Shown here: positions 27,466-34,365 of the stretch, piece after piece
Layout: each line of letters opens with the position of its first letter
Numbering within the stretch: the stretch's first letter is position 1
Assembly (NCBI RefSeq): GCF_947498805.1
Contig: NZ_CANMLT010000005.1
Span: forward strand, 124,001-188,000
Direction of reading: 5' to 3'
DNA from: an uncultured Tenacibaculum sp.
Lineage (GTDB): Bacteria > Bacteroidota > Bacteroidia > Flavobacteriales > Flavobacteriaceae
DNA: 64,000 nt
Made by a program: the position numbers and the translations under genes
Notes under the pieces: model-generated
Seen by the model: the letters and a program-made list of their open reading frames with translations, nothing else
Databases searched by the model: none
Told to the model about the DNA's origin: nothing

Positions 27466-28089
27466 ATGATCGCTAGTTTTTTAAAAAACTGTTATCCGCT
27501 TTTCGATGAAACTCTAATCAACGAAATAGAGGAGTATGCAATAGTAAAAAGCTTTAAAGCAGAAGAGCATATTGTAAAGCAAGGACAATACATTAAATAC
27601 CTTCCTATTATTCAAAATGGATCTGTTAAAGTATTTTGTTCTGAAGACGACACCGAGTTTTTACTATACTATATCACAGCTGGTGAGTCTTGCATTTATA
27701 GTTTTGCCCATATCAAAAGTTCAGAAAAAGCTTCTTTCTCGGCTATTGCAGAAACAGATAGTGATTTACTTTTACTTCCGATACATAAAGTGGCTGATTG
27801 GGCTAAGAAATTTCCTTCTTTAAATAACATCATATTGAACAATTACCAAAAACATTACAGCGAATTATTAGATACGACCAAACAACTTATTTTTTACAAG
27901 TTGGAAGATAGGCTTATTAATTACTTACATACAAAATCACAATTACGAAACACCAAATTGCTAGCAATCTCCCATAAAGAAATTGCCTATGACTTAGGTA
28001 CTTCTAGAGAAGTCATTTCTCGATTGATTAAAAAGTTAGAGCGCAATCGAACTCTCAAACAGCAAGGAAGAAAAATTAATTTAACGTAG
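27466..28089 (+). CDS. Crp/Fnr family transcriptional regulator
   Basis: 207 residues. The cyclic-nucleotide-binding-type beta-roll lies at about residues 20-130 (EEHIVKQGQYIKYLPIIQNG) and the Crp-type helix-turn-helix at about 168-195 (ISHKEIAYDLGTSREVISRL). There is no N-terminal cysteine cluster, so an oxygen-labile iron-sulfur centre as in FNR is unlikely; three scattered cysteines (in KNCYP, VFCSE and ESCIY) could still be redox-active. It lies between katG and the heme-protein gene. An inverted repeat of Crp/Fnr spacing lies just behind it, upstream of the heme-protein gene, and is a likely target. Confidence 0.9.
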   Translation: MIASFLKNCYPLFDETLINEIEEYAIVKSFKAEEHIVKQGQYIKYLPIIQNGSVKVFCSEDDTEFLLYYITAGESCIYSFAHIKSSEKASFSAIAETDSDLLLLPIHKVADWAKKFPSLNNIILNNYQKHYSELLDTTKQLIFYKLEDRLINYLHTKSQLRNTKLLAISHKEIAYDLGTSREVISRLIKKLERNRTLKQQGRKINLT

Positions 28090-28090
28090 T

Positions 28091-28104
28091 GTGACCCTTG
28101 TCAC
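28091..28104. promoter_or_regulatory. Crp/Fnr-type operator candidate
   Basis: GTGAC-CCTT-GTCAC is a perfect inverted repeat with a 4-base spacer, the geometry of Fnr/Dnr-type sites. Its centre is about 30 bases upstream of the TAATTTTG element at 28127, near position -40 of the predicted transcript, as for class II activators. It lies directly behind the Crp/Fnr gene. Confidence 0.6.
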
Positions 28105-28126
28105 TGATATTGAACAAGACGACTCA

Positions 28127-28134
28127 TAATTTTG
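28127..28134 (+). promoter_or_regulatory. Promoter element (TAnnTTTG) of the HTHP gene
   Basis: TAATTTTG is a full match to the consensus, 26 bases before the ATG at 28161. Confidence 0.6.
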
Positions 28135-28160
28135 AACTTCATAACTAACAATTTTTAAAC

Positions 28161-28406
28161 ATGTCAGAACAAGTTCAATTAATTCCAGGAAACTCTTTGA
28201 TTACTGAAACTCCTGAAGCAGGAAGAGCTTTAGCAGTAAAAATGGCGAGGTTAATCATAAAAATAACACAACCCGATGCTGAAGCTAGAGAAAAAATGCG
28301 TCCAACCTATGCAAACGATGCCGCTATGTTAATTGCTATTGGACAAACAGTTGCTACAGAATTTGCTACTATTGCAGAAGCTAATAATTATTGGAAAAAC
28401 ACATAA
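28161..28406 (+). CDS. Hexameric tyrosine-coordinated heme protein (HTHP)
   Basis: 81 residues that match the HTHP family along nearly the whole length: LIPGNSLITETPEAGRALA, KMARLIIKITQPDAEAREKM, then YANDAAMLIAIGQTVATEFA and a C-terminal NNYW. Tyr50 in RPTYANDA is the expected heme-iron ligand. The founding member, from a marine alphaproteobacterium, forms a six-subunit ring with one heme per subunit and has weak peroxidase and catalase activity. It stands behind katG and a Crp/Fnr regulator, with a regulator-type inverted repeat and a TAnnTTTG element upstream, so stress- or oxygen-dependent expression is likely. The physiological role is unsettled. Confidence 0.88.
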   Translation: MSEQVQLIPGNSLITETPEAGRALAVKMARLIIKITQPDAEAREKMRPTYANDAAMLIAIGQTVATEFATIAEANNYWKNT

Positions 28407-28409
28407 AAA

Positions 28410-28432
28410 AAAGAGGTTATTAAAACCTCTTT
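28410..28432. terminator. Bidirectional terminator
   Basis: AAAGAGGTT and AACCTCTTT form a 9-bp stem around ATTAA, flanked by A-runs and T-runs, between the convergent HTHP and NtrC-type genes. Confidence 0.88.
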
Positions 28433-28438
28433 CTTTTT

Positions 28439-29602
28439 TTATTTACTTGCAAACAATTGTACATCATTTCCAGAAACCTCTTTTTCTCCGAGTATTATTA
28501 AACGTTCTACTACGTTTCTTAACTCTCGAATATTTCCGGTCCAATCGTACTCTTGTAATAATTTGATGGCATCATCTGAAAAACTCTTTTTAGGAGTTCC
28601 TTGTTCTTTCGAAATCTTATCTGCAAAGAAATCTACCAATAACGGAATATCATCACGTCTATCATTTAAAGCAGGTACTTTAATTAAAATAACTGCTAAA
28701 CGGTGATATAAATCTTCTCTAAAACGACCTTCAGCAATCTCCTTCTTTAAGTCTTTATTTGTTGCCGCAACCACACGAACATCAACTTTAATATCTTTAT
28801 CAGAACCTACACGTTGAATACGATTTTCTTGTAAAGCACGTAATACTTTTGCTTGCGCAGAAAGGCTCATATCACCAATTTCATCTAAGAAAATAGTTCC
28901 TTTGTTTGCTGCTTCAAATTTCCCTGCTCTATCTTTATTCGCTCCTGTAAAACTTCCTTTTACATGTCCGAATAATTCACTTTCTATTAATTCAGAAGGA
29001 ATTGCAGCACAGTTTACTTCAATCATGGAAGATTTAGAACGATCTGATTTTTCGTGTAACCAATGGGCAACCAATTCTTTTCCTGTTCCGTTTGGTCCAG
29101 TAATTAAAACACGTGCATCTGTAGCGGCTACTTTTTCAATAATTTCTTTGATATGCGTAATGGCATCACTTTCACCAATCATTTCATAGTTCTTGCTCAC
29201 CTTTTTCTTCAATCGCTTGTTTTCAACCACAAGCTCCTTCTTATCTAGCGCATTACGAACTGTATTTAACAAACGATTTAAATCTGGCGGTTTTGAAATA
29301 TAATCAAAGGCACCTAAACGCATTGTATTTACGGCTGTGTCTAAATCACCATGACCAGAAATCATAACCATAGGTACTTCTGGTTTTAATTTTTTAGCTT
29401 TTTCCAATACCTCAACACCGTCCATTTTTGGCATCTTAATATCACACAATACTAAATCGTAATCTTTATCTTTAATCATTTCAATACCTGCCAACCCATC
29501 CTCTGCTTCCTCTACTTCATAGGCATCATTTTCTTCTGAAATAATTTTTTTTAAAACTCTACGGATTGCCGCTTCGTCTTCAATGATTAATATTTTTGAC
29601 AT
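28439..29602 (-). CDS. NtrC-type sigma-54 response regulator lacking a DNA-binding domain
   Basis: 387 residues. The receiver domain (1-120) has phospho-acceptor Asp54 in VLCDIKMPKMDG. The AAA+ domain (about 140-380) has Walker A GPNGTGKE, the sigma-54-contacting loop GSFTGA, Walker B GTIFLDEIGDM and the arginine finger region. The protein ends right after the AAA+ lid (NIRELRNVVERL, then GNDVQLFASK); the C-terminal Fis-type helix-turn-helix of about 60-80 residues is absent. The stop is followed by a terminator, so this is the natural length. Such short forms occur in Bacteroidota and may act from solution on sigma-54. No sensor kinase is adjacent. The start overlaps the upstream gene by 23 bases. 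Confidence 0.9.
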   Translation of the reverse strand: MSKILIIEDEAAIRRVLKKIISEENDAYEVEEAEDGLAGIEMIKDKDYDLVLCDIKMPKMDGVEVLEKAKKLKPEVPMVMISGHGDLDTAVNTMRLGAFDYISKPPDLNRLLNTVRNALDKKELVVENKRLKKKVSKNYEMIGESDAITHIKEIIEKVAATDARVLITGPNGTGKELVAHWLHEKSDRSKSSMIEVNCAAIPSELIESELFGHVKGSFTGANKDRAGKFEAANKGTIFLDEIGDMSLSAQAKVLRALQENRIQRVGSDKDIKVDVRVVAATNKDLKKEIAEGRFREDLYHRLAVILIKVPALNDRRDDIPLLVDFFADKISKEQGTPKKSFSDDAIKLLQEYDWTGNIRELRNVVERLIILGEKEVSGNDVQLFASK

Positions 29603-30212
29603 CTTCAGTTAGATTTTTACTTAAACTTTCTATTATTAATTCCTCTTTCTCTTTAAACGTATCATCATAGGTAATAAAGAGGAATTTACCATTTTTCTTT
29701 TTAAAACGAATCAAAGACTGTTCCTTTATTATTTTGAATTCTAAAAAATCACTCCAAAAATACGATTCAAAGTAATTTCCTCTCGTTACTAAGCCTTTAT
29801 TGGTAGCATAAAACATTGCTGTATCATCAACTACATACCTGAATATAAGTGATATTACTATTGTATAATAAAATACAAGTTGTTTTGTATCTCTCAAAAA
29901 AAATGTCGAGAAATTATTTCCTTCAATTTCAAAAAAGTCAGAATATTTCAATAACAAGAGTAAAATAATTGGAAAGGCTATTCCGATAAGTCCCCTTAAA
30001 AATTCTGATCTAAATAATTCTAGTCTACCTAGTTTTAACAACTTCTTCTTTATTATTAAAAACATAATTATTTCAAAAGCTTTTATCAAAATAAGTACTG
30101 AAATCAATATAGAAACTAGAATAATGGACAAATTCCAATCAACATAACAAAACATTAAAAACAGCCCAAGAGTTAAGTATACCAATAACTCAATTACCTT
30201 TCTTTTTTTCAT
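29580..30212 (-). CDS. Membrane protein with PH-like C-terminal part
   Basis: 210 residues from the ATG at 30212 (MKKRKVIELLVYL). Four hydrophobic segments lie at about residues 8-24, 28-55, 72-88 and 110-128. They are followed by a soluble beta-rich part (FYATNKGLVTRGNYFESYFW; IRFKKKNGKFLFITYDD) that resembles a bacterial PH-type domain and a C-terminal acidic helix. No family is named with confidence. It overlaps the NtrC-type gene by 23 bases, so the two are probably cotranscribed. Confidence 0.6.
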   Translation of the reverse strand: MKKRKVIELLVYLTLGLFLMFCYVDWNLSIILVSILISVLILIKAFEIIMFLIIKKKLLKLGRLELFRSEFLRGLIGIAFPIILLLLLKYSDFFEIEGNNFSTFFLRDTKQLVFYYTIVISLIFRYVVDDTAMFYATNKGLVTRGNYFESYFWSDFLEFKIIKEQSLIRFKKKNGKFLFITYDDTFKEKEELIIESLSKNLTEDVKNINH

Positions 30213-30260
30213 AACCAAATCTTTCTCTGCAACTTCCTAAACTAATAAACTCTTAAACTA

Positions 30261-31103
30261 TTAATCTCCTTTTATAATATGTATATCTCTCTGCGGGAAC
30301 GGTATACTAATATTGTGTTCTCTAAACAATTCGTCTATTCGAAAACGTATTTCACTTTGGGGTATAATTGCTTTAAAACTATCATCCAGCGTAAAAATAA
30401 GTTTAAAATCCAACGAACTATCTCCAAAGTTTTCAAAAATCACTAAAGGAGCTGGTTCCTTTAAAACTTTAGGGTGCTCTGTAGCCGCTTGAATTAATAA
30501 TTTTTTAACCAATTGTACATCACTTCCATAAGCAACACCCACTGATACATTTTCTCTAGTAGTAGTTCCGTTTTGTGTCCAATTGTATAAACTGTTTGAT
30601 AAATATTTATGATTTGGAATGACCAATACTTTATTGTCAATGGTCACTGCTCTGGTAGTTCTTAATTTGATTTCTTCTACTCTTCCAACCTTCCCGTCTA
30701 TTTCAATGATATCTCCAACATGTACACTCTGATCAAGAATAATAAAAATACCAGAAATAATATCTTGAAAAAAGGTTTGCAATGCCAAACCAATACCAAT
30801 TAACAATGCTGAAGAAGCAACTAAGATTGCACTTAAATTAACTCCAGAAGAGCTTAATATCATTGAAAATATAATAGCATAAATAAACCAACTGGTAAAG
30901 GAAAAAACAGTATTAAACTTGTTCTTGTCTTCTTCTTGCAGTCTTCTTCTAACAAACTTTTTAAAATATTTAAAAACAATATTTGCTATAATGAGTGATA
31001 CAATGAGTATTAAAACTGTTTTAATAGTAATATCTACACCTTTACCTCCAATTGGCAATCGGTAGTTCAATATTTCTATAACCTCTTTGGTAAATTCTTT
31101 CAT
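30261..31103 (-). CDS. Small-conductance mechanosensitive channel, MscS family
   Basis: 280 residues. Three membrane helices lie at about residues 25-45, 65-85 and 88-115, the last being the pore helix (ILVASSALLIGIGLALQTFF). They are followed by the conserved DIISGIFIILDQSVHVGDII and the beta domain (VGRVEEIKLRTTRAVTIDNK), then the C-terminal alpha/beta cage. It opens under membrane tension to release solutes during osmotic downshock. It belongs to a minus-strand run with a small membrane protein and ABC exporter genes upstream. Confidence 0.93.
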   Translation of the reverse strand: MKEFTKEVIEILNYRLPIGGKGVDITIKTVLILIVSLIIANIVFKYFKKFVRRRLQEEDKNKFNTVFSFTSWFIYAIIFSMILSSSGVNLSAILVASSALLIGIGLALQTFFQDIISGIFIILDQSVHVGDIIEIDGKVGRVEEIKLRTTRAVTIDNKVLVIPNHKYLSNSLYNWTQNGTTTRENVSVGVAYGSDVQLVKKLLIQAATEHPKVLKEPAPLVIFENFGDSSLDFKLIFTLDDSFKAIIPQSEIRFRIDELFREHNISIPFPQRDIHIIKGD

Positions 31104-31110
31104 TATCTTT

Positions 31111-31425
31111 TTAATTAAATAAAGGTAGCATAATAGATGATACTGTAAAAAAGATATAACCTATTATGGAAATATAATACTGATAATTCTTTTCTTCTTT
31201 TTTAACAATGCTCAATATCGTAAAAATAATTCCTGCAATAAGAATCGCAGTTCCTATAACAGAAAATATAAGCATGTTTTGACTGAATCGCGCAAATTCA
31301 TGAAATCCTTCTGCAAAATTAATTACCACATAAGCTACTGCTATATTTAGTATAACTAAATAAATAAGAAACTTAAAAGCCCACCTTTTGTAATTGGTAG
31401 GCTTTTTTAATTGAATATTTTCCAT
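31111..31425 (-). CDS. Small membrane protein, three TM
   Basis: 104 residues with hydrophobic segments at about residues 17-35, 47-70 and 80-100 and a basic N-terminus. No family is recognised. It lies 7 bases upstream of the mscS-type gene and 14 bases downstream of the ABC permease gene, so it is part of the same transcription unit. Confidence 0.6.
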   Translation of the reverse strand: MENIQLKKPTNYKRWAFKFLIYLVILNIAVAYVVINFAEGFHEFARFSQNMLIFSVIGTAILIAGIIFTILSIVKKEEKNYQYYISIIGYIFFTVSSIMLPLFN

Positions 31426-31439
31426 CTATAAATAACTTC

Positions 31440-32765
31440 TTATCCGCTATAACGAATCCATTTCCATAAGTCTTTATAAGTAGGTTTCTTACCATAAGAT
31501 AAAATACCAACTCTATAAATTTTAGCAGCAAACCATACCATAAACATAAAGGTAGCTACTAACAGTAACATTGATATTGCAATCTCCCACCAAGCTACTC
31601 CAAACGGTATACGCATTAGCATTACAATTGGAGAAGTAAAAGGAATATGAGAAAATATAACAGAAATTGGTCCATGTGGATCATTGATTACTGTAAAAAA
31701 TCCTACATATACACCAAGTATTAATGGCAACATAATAGGCATCATAAACTGTTGTGTATCGGTTTCATTATCTACCGCCGCACCAACAGCTGCAAATAAC
31801 GAACTGTATAACATATATCCTCCTAAAAAGTAAAAAATAAAGATTACAAACATTTTAAATAAAGGAAGACTAAAAAACTCAACAGCTATTTGTTCAAACT
31901 TATTACTTGAAGCAGCTTGCTTCATTACTTCCATTTGATCTGCTGGTATTTTTGCTGTTTGCATTTCAACCAAATCAATTCCTAAAATAGAAGAAGCAAC
32001 AATTGTTATTATAAACAACAATACTCCCCAAATAAAGAACTGTAATAAACCTGCAGAAGCATTTCCTATAATTTTTCCTAACATTAATTGGAAAGGCTTT
32101 ACCGAAGAAACAATTACTTCAATAATTCTACTTGTTTTCTCCTCGATAACACTTCTCATTACAGAAGTACCATAAATCATTACAAACATAAACAGCATAT
32201 ATCCTGCTAAACCTCCAGCAATGATACTGGCAACATTTTTTGCTTTAGATGATTTCTCTCCAGAAAAATTAAACATTTTTATATCAGAAGAAATTCTCGA
32301 CTCTTTGATATGCGCCAAGTCAATACCAAAACTGGTTAACTTTTCGTTTCTTAACTTCTTTTCTATTTTACCTTCCAAGCTTCCTATTACAGTCATACTT
32401 GGTGAATCCTTTGAGAAAAACTCAATTGAATTTGCTAAAACTTCTAAACTATCTTTCTTAGGAATGTATAAAGCTCCGTAATAATCACCTTCTTCAACTT
32501 TCTTTTTAGACTCCTCTATTCCTAACTTTGTAAAATCTTCATATTTAAGTGTCTTCGAATCTTTGAATACATCTTCAGAGAACATTCCAGATTCATCAAC
32601 AAATACTATTTTCTTAACTTTTTCATCGTTCTTCTTCATTAAGAAAAAAACCAATGCACCCATTCCTACCATTAACAATGGACTTAAGAACGTCATCATA
32701 ATAAATGACTTGTTTCTTACCTTGGCAATAAACTCGCGTTCTATAATTAATCGTAATCTGCTCAT
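31440..32765 (-). CDS. ABC-2 type transporter permease (NatB-like)
   Basis: 441 residues. One membrane helix lies near residue 22-43, followed by an extracytoplasmic domain of about 130 residues, then five or six helices from about residue 180 to 420 (MLFMFVMIYGTSVMRSVIEE, the ABC-2 signature, then IIGNASAGLLQFFIWGVLLF). This matches the NatB/YhaP group of export permeases. Its partner ATPase gene lies 3 bases upstream. The NatAB system is known for sodium or drug export; the substrate here is unknown. Confidence 0.9.
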   Translation of the reverse strand: MSRLRLIIEREFIAKVRNKSFIMMTFLSPLLMVGMGALVFFLMKKNDEKVKKIVFVDESGMFSEDVFKDSKTLKYEDFTKLGIEESKKKVEEGDYYGALYIPKKDSLEVLANSIEFFSKDSPSMTVIGSLEGKIEKKLRNEKLTSFGIDLAHIKESRISSDIKMFNFSGEKSSKAKNVASIIAGGLAGYMLFMFVMIYGTSVMRSVIEEKTSRIIEVIVSSVKPFQLMLGKIIGNASAGLLQFFIWGVLLFIITIVASSILGIDLVEMQTAKIPADQMEVMKQAASSNKFEQIAVEFFSLPLFKMFVIFIFYFLGGYMLYSSLFAAVGAAVDNETDTQQFMMPIMLPLILGVYVGFFTVINDPHGPISVIFSHIPFTSPIVMLMRIPFGVAWWEIAISMLLLVATFMFMVWFAAKIYRVGILSYGKKPTYKDLWKWIRYSG

Positions 32766-32768
32766 AGC

Positions 32769-33698
32769 TTAACTGTTTTTATTTACCGCCTCAATAAAAA
32801 TATCGTTGGCACTTGGTATAAGTTCTACAAAATGTTGTACTTGTCCTTGAGAAGTTAAATACGATAATAAATCGTTTGCCGAATTCCCTTCAGTTAACTT
32901 TACATTTAACTTAAGACCATCATTTAACAATCTAAAATCTCCAGGAAATATTGTGAAATTTTCTCTCAATTTAGCCTCTACCTCTGTTGGGTTTGCTGTA
33001 TTTAAACCTACTTGGAATGTATTGGTTCTAAATTCCTTCTTAACATCGTCTAACTTTCCTTCTAAAATTTTATTCGACTTATTTATTAAAGCAATATAAT
33101 CACACATCTCCTCTACACTTTCCATACGGTGTGTTGAGAATATAATGGTAGCTCCTTCATCTCTTAATTGTAAGATCTCTTTCGCTATTAATTGTGCGTT
33201 GATAGGATCAAAACCAGAAAAAGGCTCATCAAATATTAATAATTTAGGCTGGTGCAATACGGTTACTATAAACTGTACTTTTTGCGCCATTCCTTTTGAT
33301 AACTCTTCGATTTTCTTTCCCCACCAAGCGCCAATATCAAACTTATCAAACCAATATTTCAATCTTTTTTTAGCCTCTGATTTACTCAATCCTTTTAACT
33401 GAGCTAAATACAATGCTTGTTCACCAACCTTCATAGATTTGTACAATCCTCTTTCTTCAGGTAGATATCCAATATGTTCAACATGATTTGGAGCCAATTT
33501 TTCTCCATCTAAAATTACCTCTCCAGAATCTGGCATGGTAATTTGATTAATAATTCTAATCAAAGAAGTTTTACCTGCCCCGTTAGGTCCTAAAAGTCCG
33601 TAAACGCTTCCCTTAGGTATTTCAAGAGAAACATTGTTTAATGCAGTATAATCCCCATAGCGTTTTACTACATTATTAATTTGTAATAAGTTATTCAT
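32769..33698 (-). CDS. ABC transporter ATP-binding protein (NatA-like)
   Basis: 309 residues. Walker A GPNGAGKTS (about residues 38-46), signature ELSKGMAQKVQ (about 138), Walker B LLIFDEPFSG (about 160) and the His switch STHRMESVEE are all in place. The C-terminal 80 residues form a DUF4162-type domain (TNTFQVGLNTANPTEVEAKL). It energises the permease encoded 3 bases downstream. It is the first gene of the minus-strand unit and divergent from the marR-fad operon. Confidence 0.93.
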   Translation of the reverse strand: MNNLLQINNVVKRYGDYTALNNVSLEIPKGSVYGLLGPNGAGKTSLIRIINQITMPDSGEVILDGEKLAPNHVEHIGYLPEERGLYKSMKVGEQALYLAQLKGLSKSEAKKRLKYWFDKFDIGAWWGKKIEELSKGMAQKVQFIVTVLHQPKLLIFDEPFSGFDPINAQLIAKEILQLRDEGATIIFSTHRMESVEEMCDYIALINKSNKILEGKLDDVKKEFRTNTFQVGLNTANPTEVEAKLRENFTIFPGDFRLLNDGLKLNVKLTEGNSANDLLSYLTSQGQVQHFVELIPSANDIFIEAVNKNS

Positions 33699-33817
33699 TG
33701 AATTTATTAGTTGATTTACTTTAAATAAGTTATCAGTACAGACAAACTTACATATTTTCTAATTAATAAGTAGAAGATAAACACCAATTGTTACACGCTT
33801 TGGAAAATAAAAAATAC

Positions 33818-33829
33818 TATGCATGCATA
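33818..33829. promoter_or_regulatory. Palindromic operator, copy 1
   Basis: TATGCATGCATA is a perfect 12-base palindrome, repeated 29 bases downstream. Both copies are preceded by AC. Their position just upstream of the marR-fad promoter marks them as likely MarR binding sites. Confidence 0.7.
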
Positions 33830-33846
33830 ATTTTTTTGCAATTTAC

Positions 33847-33858
33847 TATGCATGCATA
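33847..33858. promoter_or_regulatory. Palindromic operator, copy 2
   Basis: The second TATGCATGCATA lies 11 bases upstream of the TATCTTTG element, in the space where the -33 region of the promoter would be. A bound regulator would block RNA polymerase. Confidence 0.75.
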
Positions 33859-33869
33859 ATAAAATTTTA

Positions 33870-33877
33870 TATCTTTG
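33870..33877 (+). promoter_or_regulatory. Promoter element (TAnnTTTG) of the marR-fad operon
   Basis: TATCTTTG is a full consensus match and ends only 6 bases before the marR ATG at 33884. The transcript may be leaderless or nearly so. Confidence 0.65.
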
Positions 33878-33883
33878 ACGGGC

Positions 33884-34348
33884 ATGGATAAAAATAAATC
33901 AATAGATCATCAATTAAGAGCTACATGGCAAGCGGTTGCAAAAATGTATAATGAGCAGGCTGCAAAACATGATAGTACAATGGCTACGGCCTTTGTCTTG
34001 TTGAATATAGATTACGAGAATGGCACCCCTTCAACGGCTTTAGGTCCTCAAATGGGAATGGAGCCAACCAGCCTTTCTCGTTTGTTAAAAAACATGGAAG
34101 ACAAAGGTGTGATTTGTAGGGAGAAAAACCCAAATGATGGTAGAAGTGTTATCATAAAGCTTACAGATTATGGTAAAGAAATGAGAGAAGTTTCGAAGGG
34201 ACATGTATACCAATTTAACAATAAAGTAAGAGAGCATGTTACGGAAAAAGAACTAGAAGTTTTTTTCAAAGTAACTGCTACCATCAATAAGCTTATCACT
34301 GATAAGTTAATATATGGAGACGAAGACATTAACAAACAAGCTGTATAA
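33884..34348 (+). CDS. MarR family regulator of beta-oxidation genes
   Basis: 154 residues from the ATG at 33884; the TTG at 33875 lies inside the promoter element and is not used. The winged helix is at about residues 45-110 (TALGPQMGMEPTSLSRLLKN, then MEDKGVICREKNPNDGRSVI), with dimer helices at both ends. It opens the operon with fadN, fadA and fadE (18 bases to fadN) and is preceded by two identical palindromes, so it is probably an autoregulated repressor released by an acyl-CoA or a fatty acid. The ligand is inferred from the neighbours. Confidence 0.9.
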   Translation: MDKNKSIDHQLRATWQAVAKMYNEQAAKHDSTMATAFVLLNIDYENGTPSTALGPQMGMEPTSLSRLLKNMEDKGVICREKNPNDGRSVIIKLTDYGKEMREVSKGHVYQFNNKVREHVTEKELEVFFKVTATINKLITDKLIYGDEDINKQAV

Positions 34349-34365
34349 AACAAACCAATAGACAA

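Noticed and set aside
28439..29602. Frameshift loss of the NtrC helix-turn-helix
   Set aside because: The stop is directly followed by a terminator shared with the HTHP gene and no helix-turn-helix coding sequence is found in other frames downstream.
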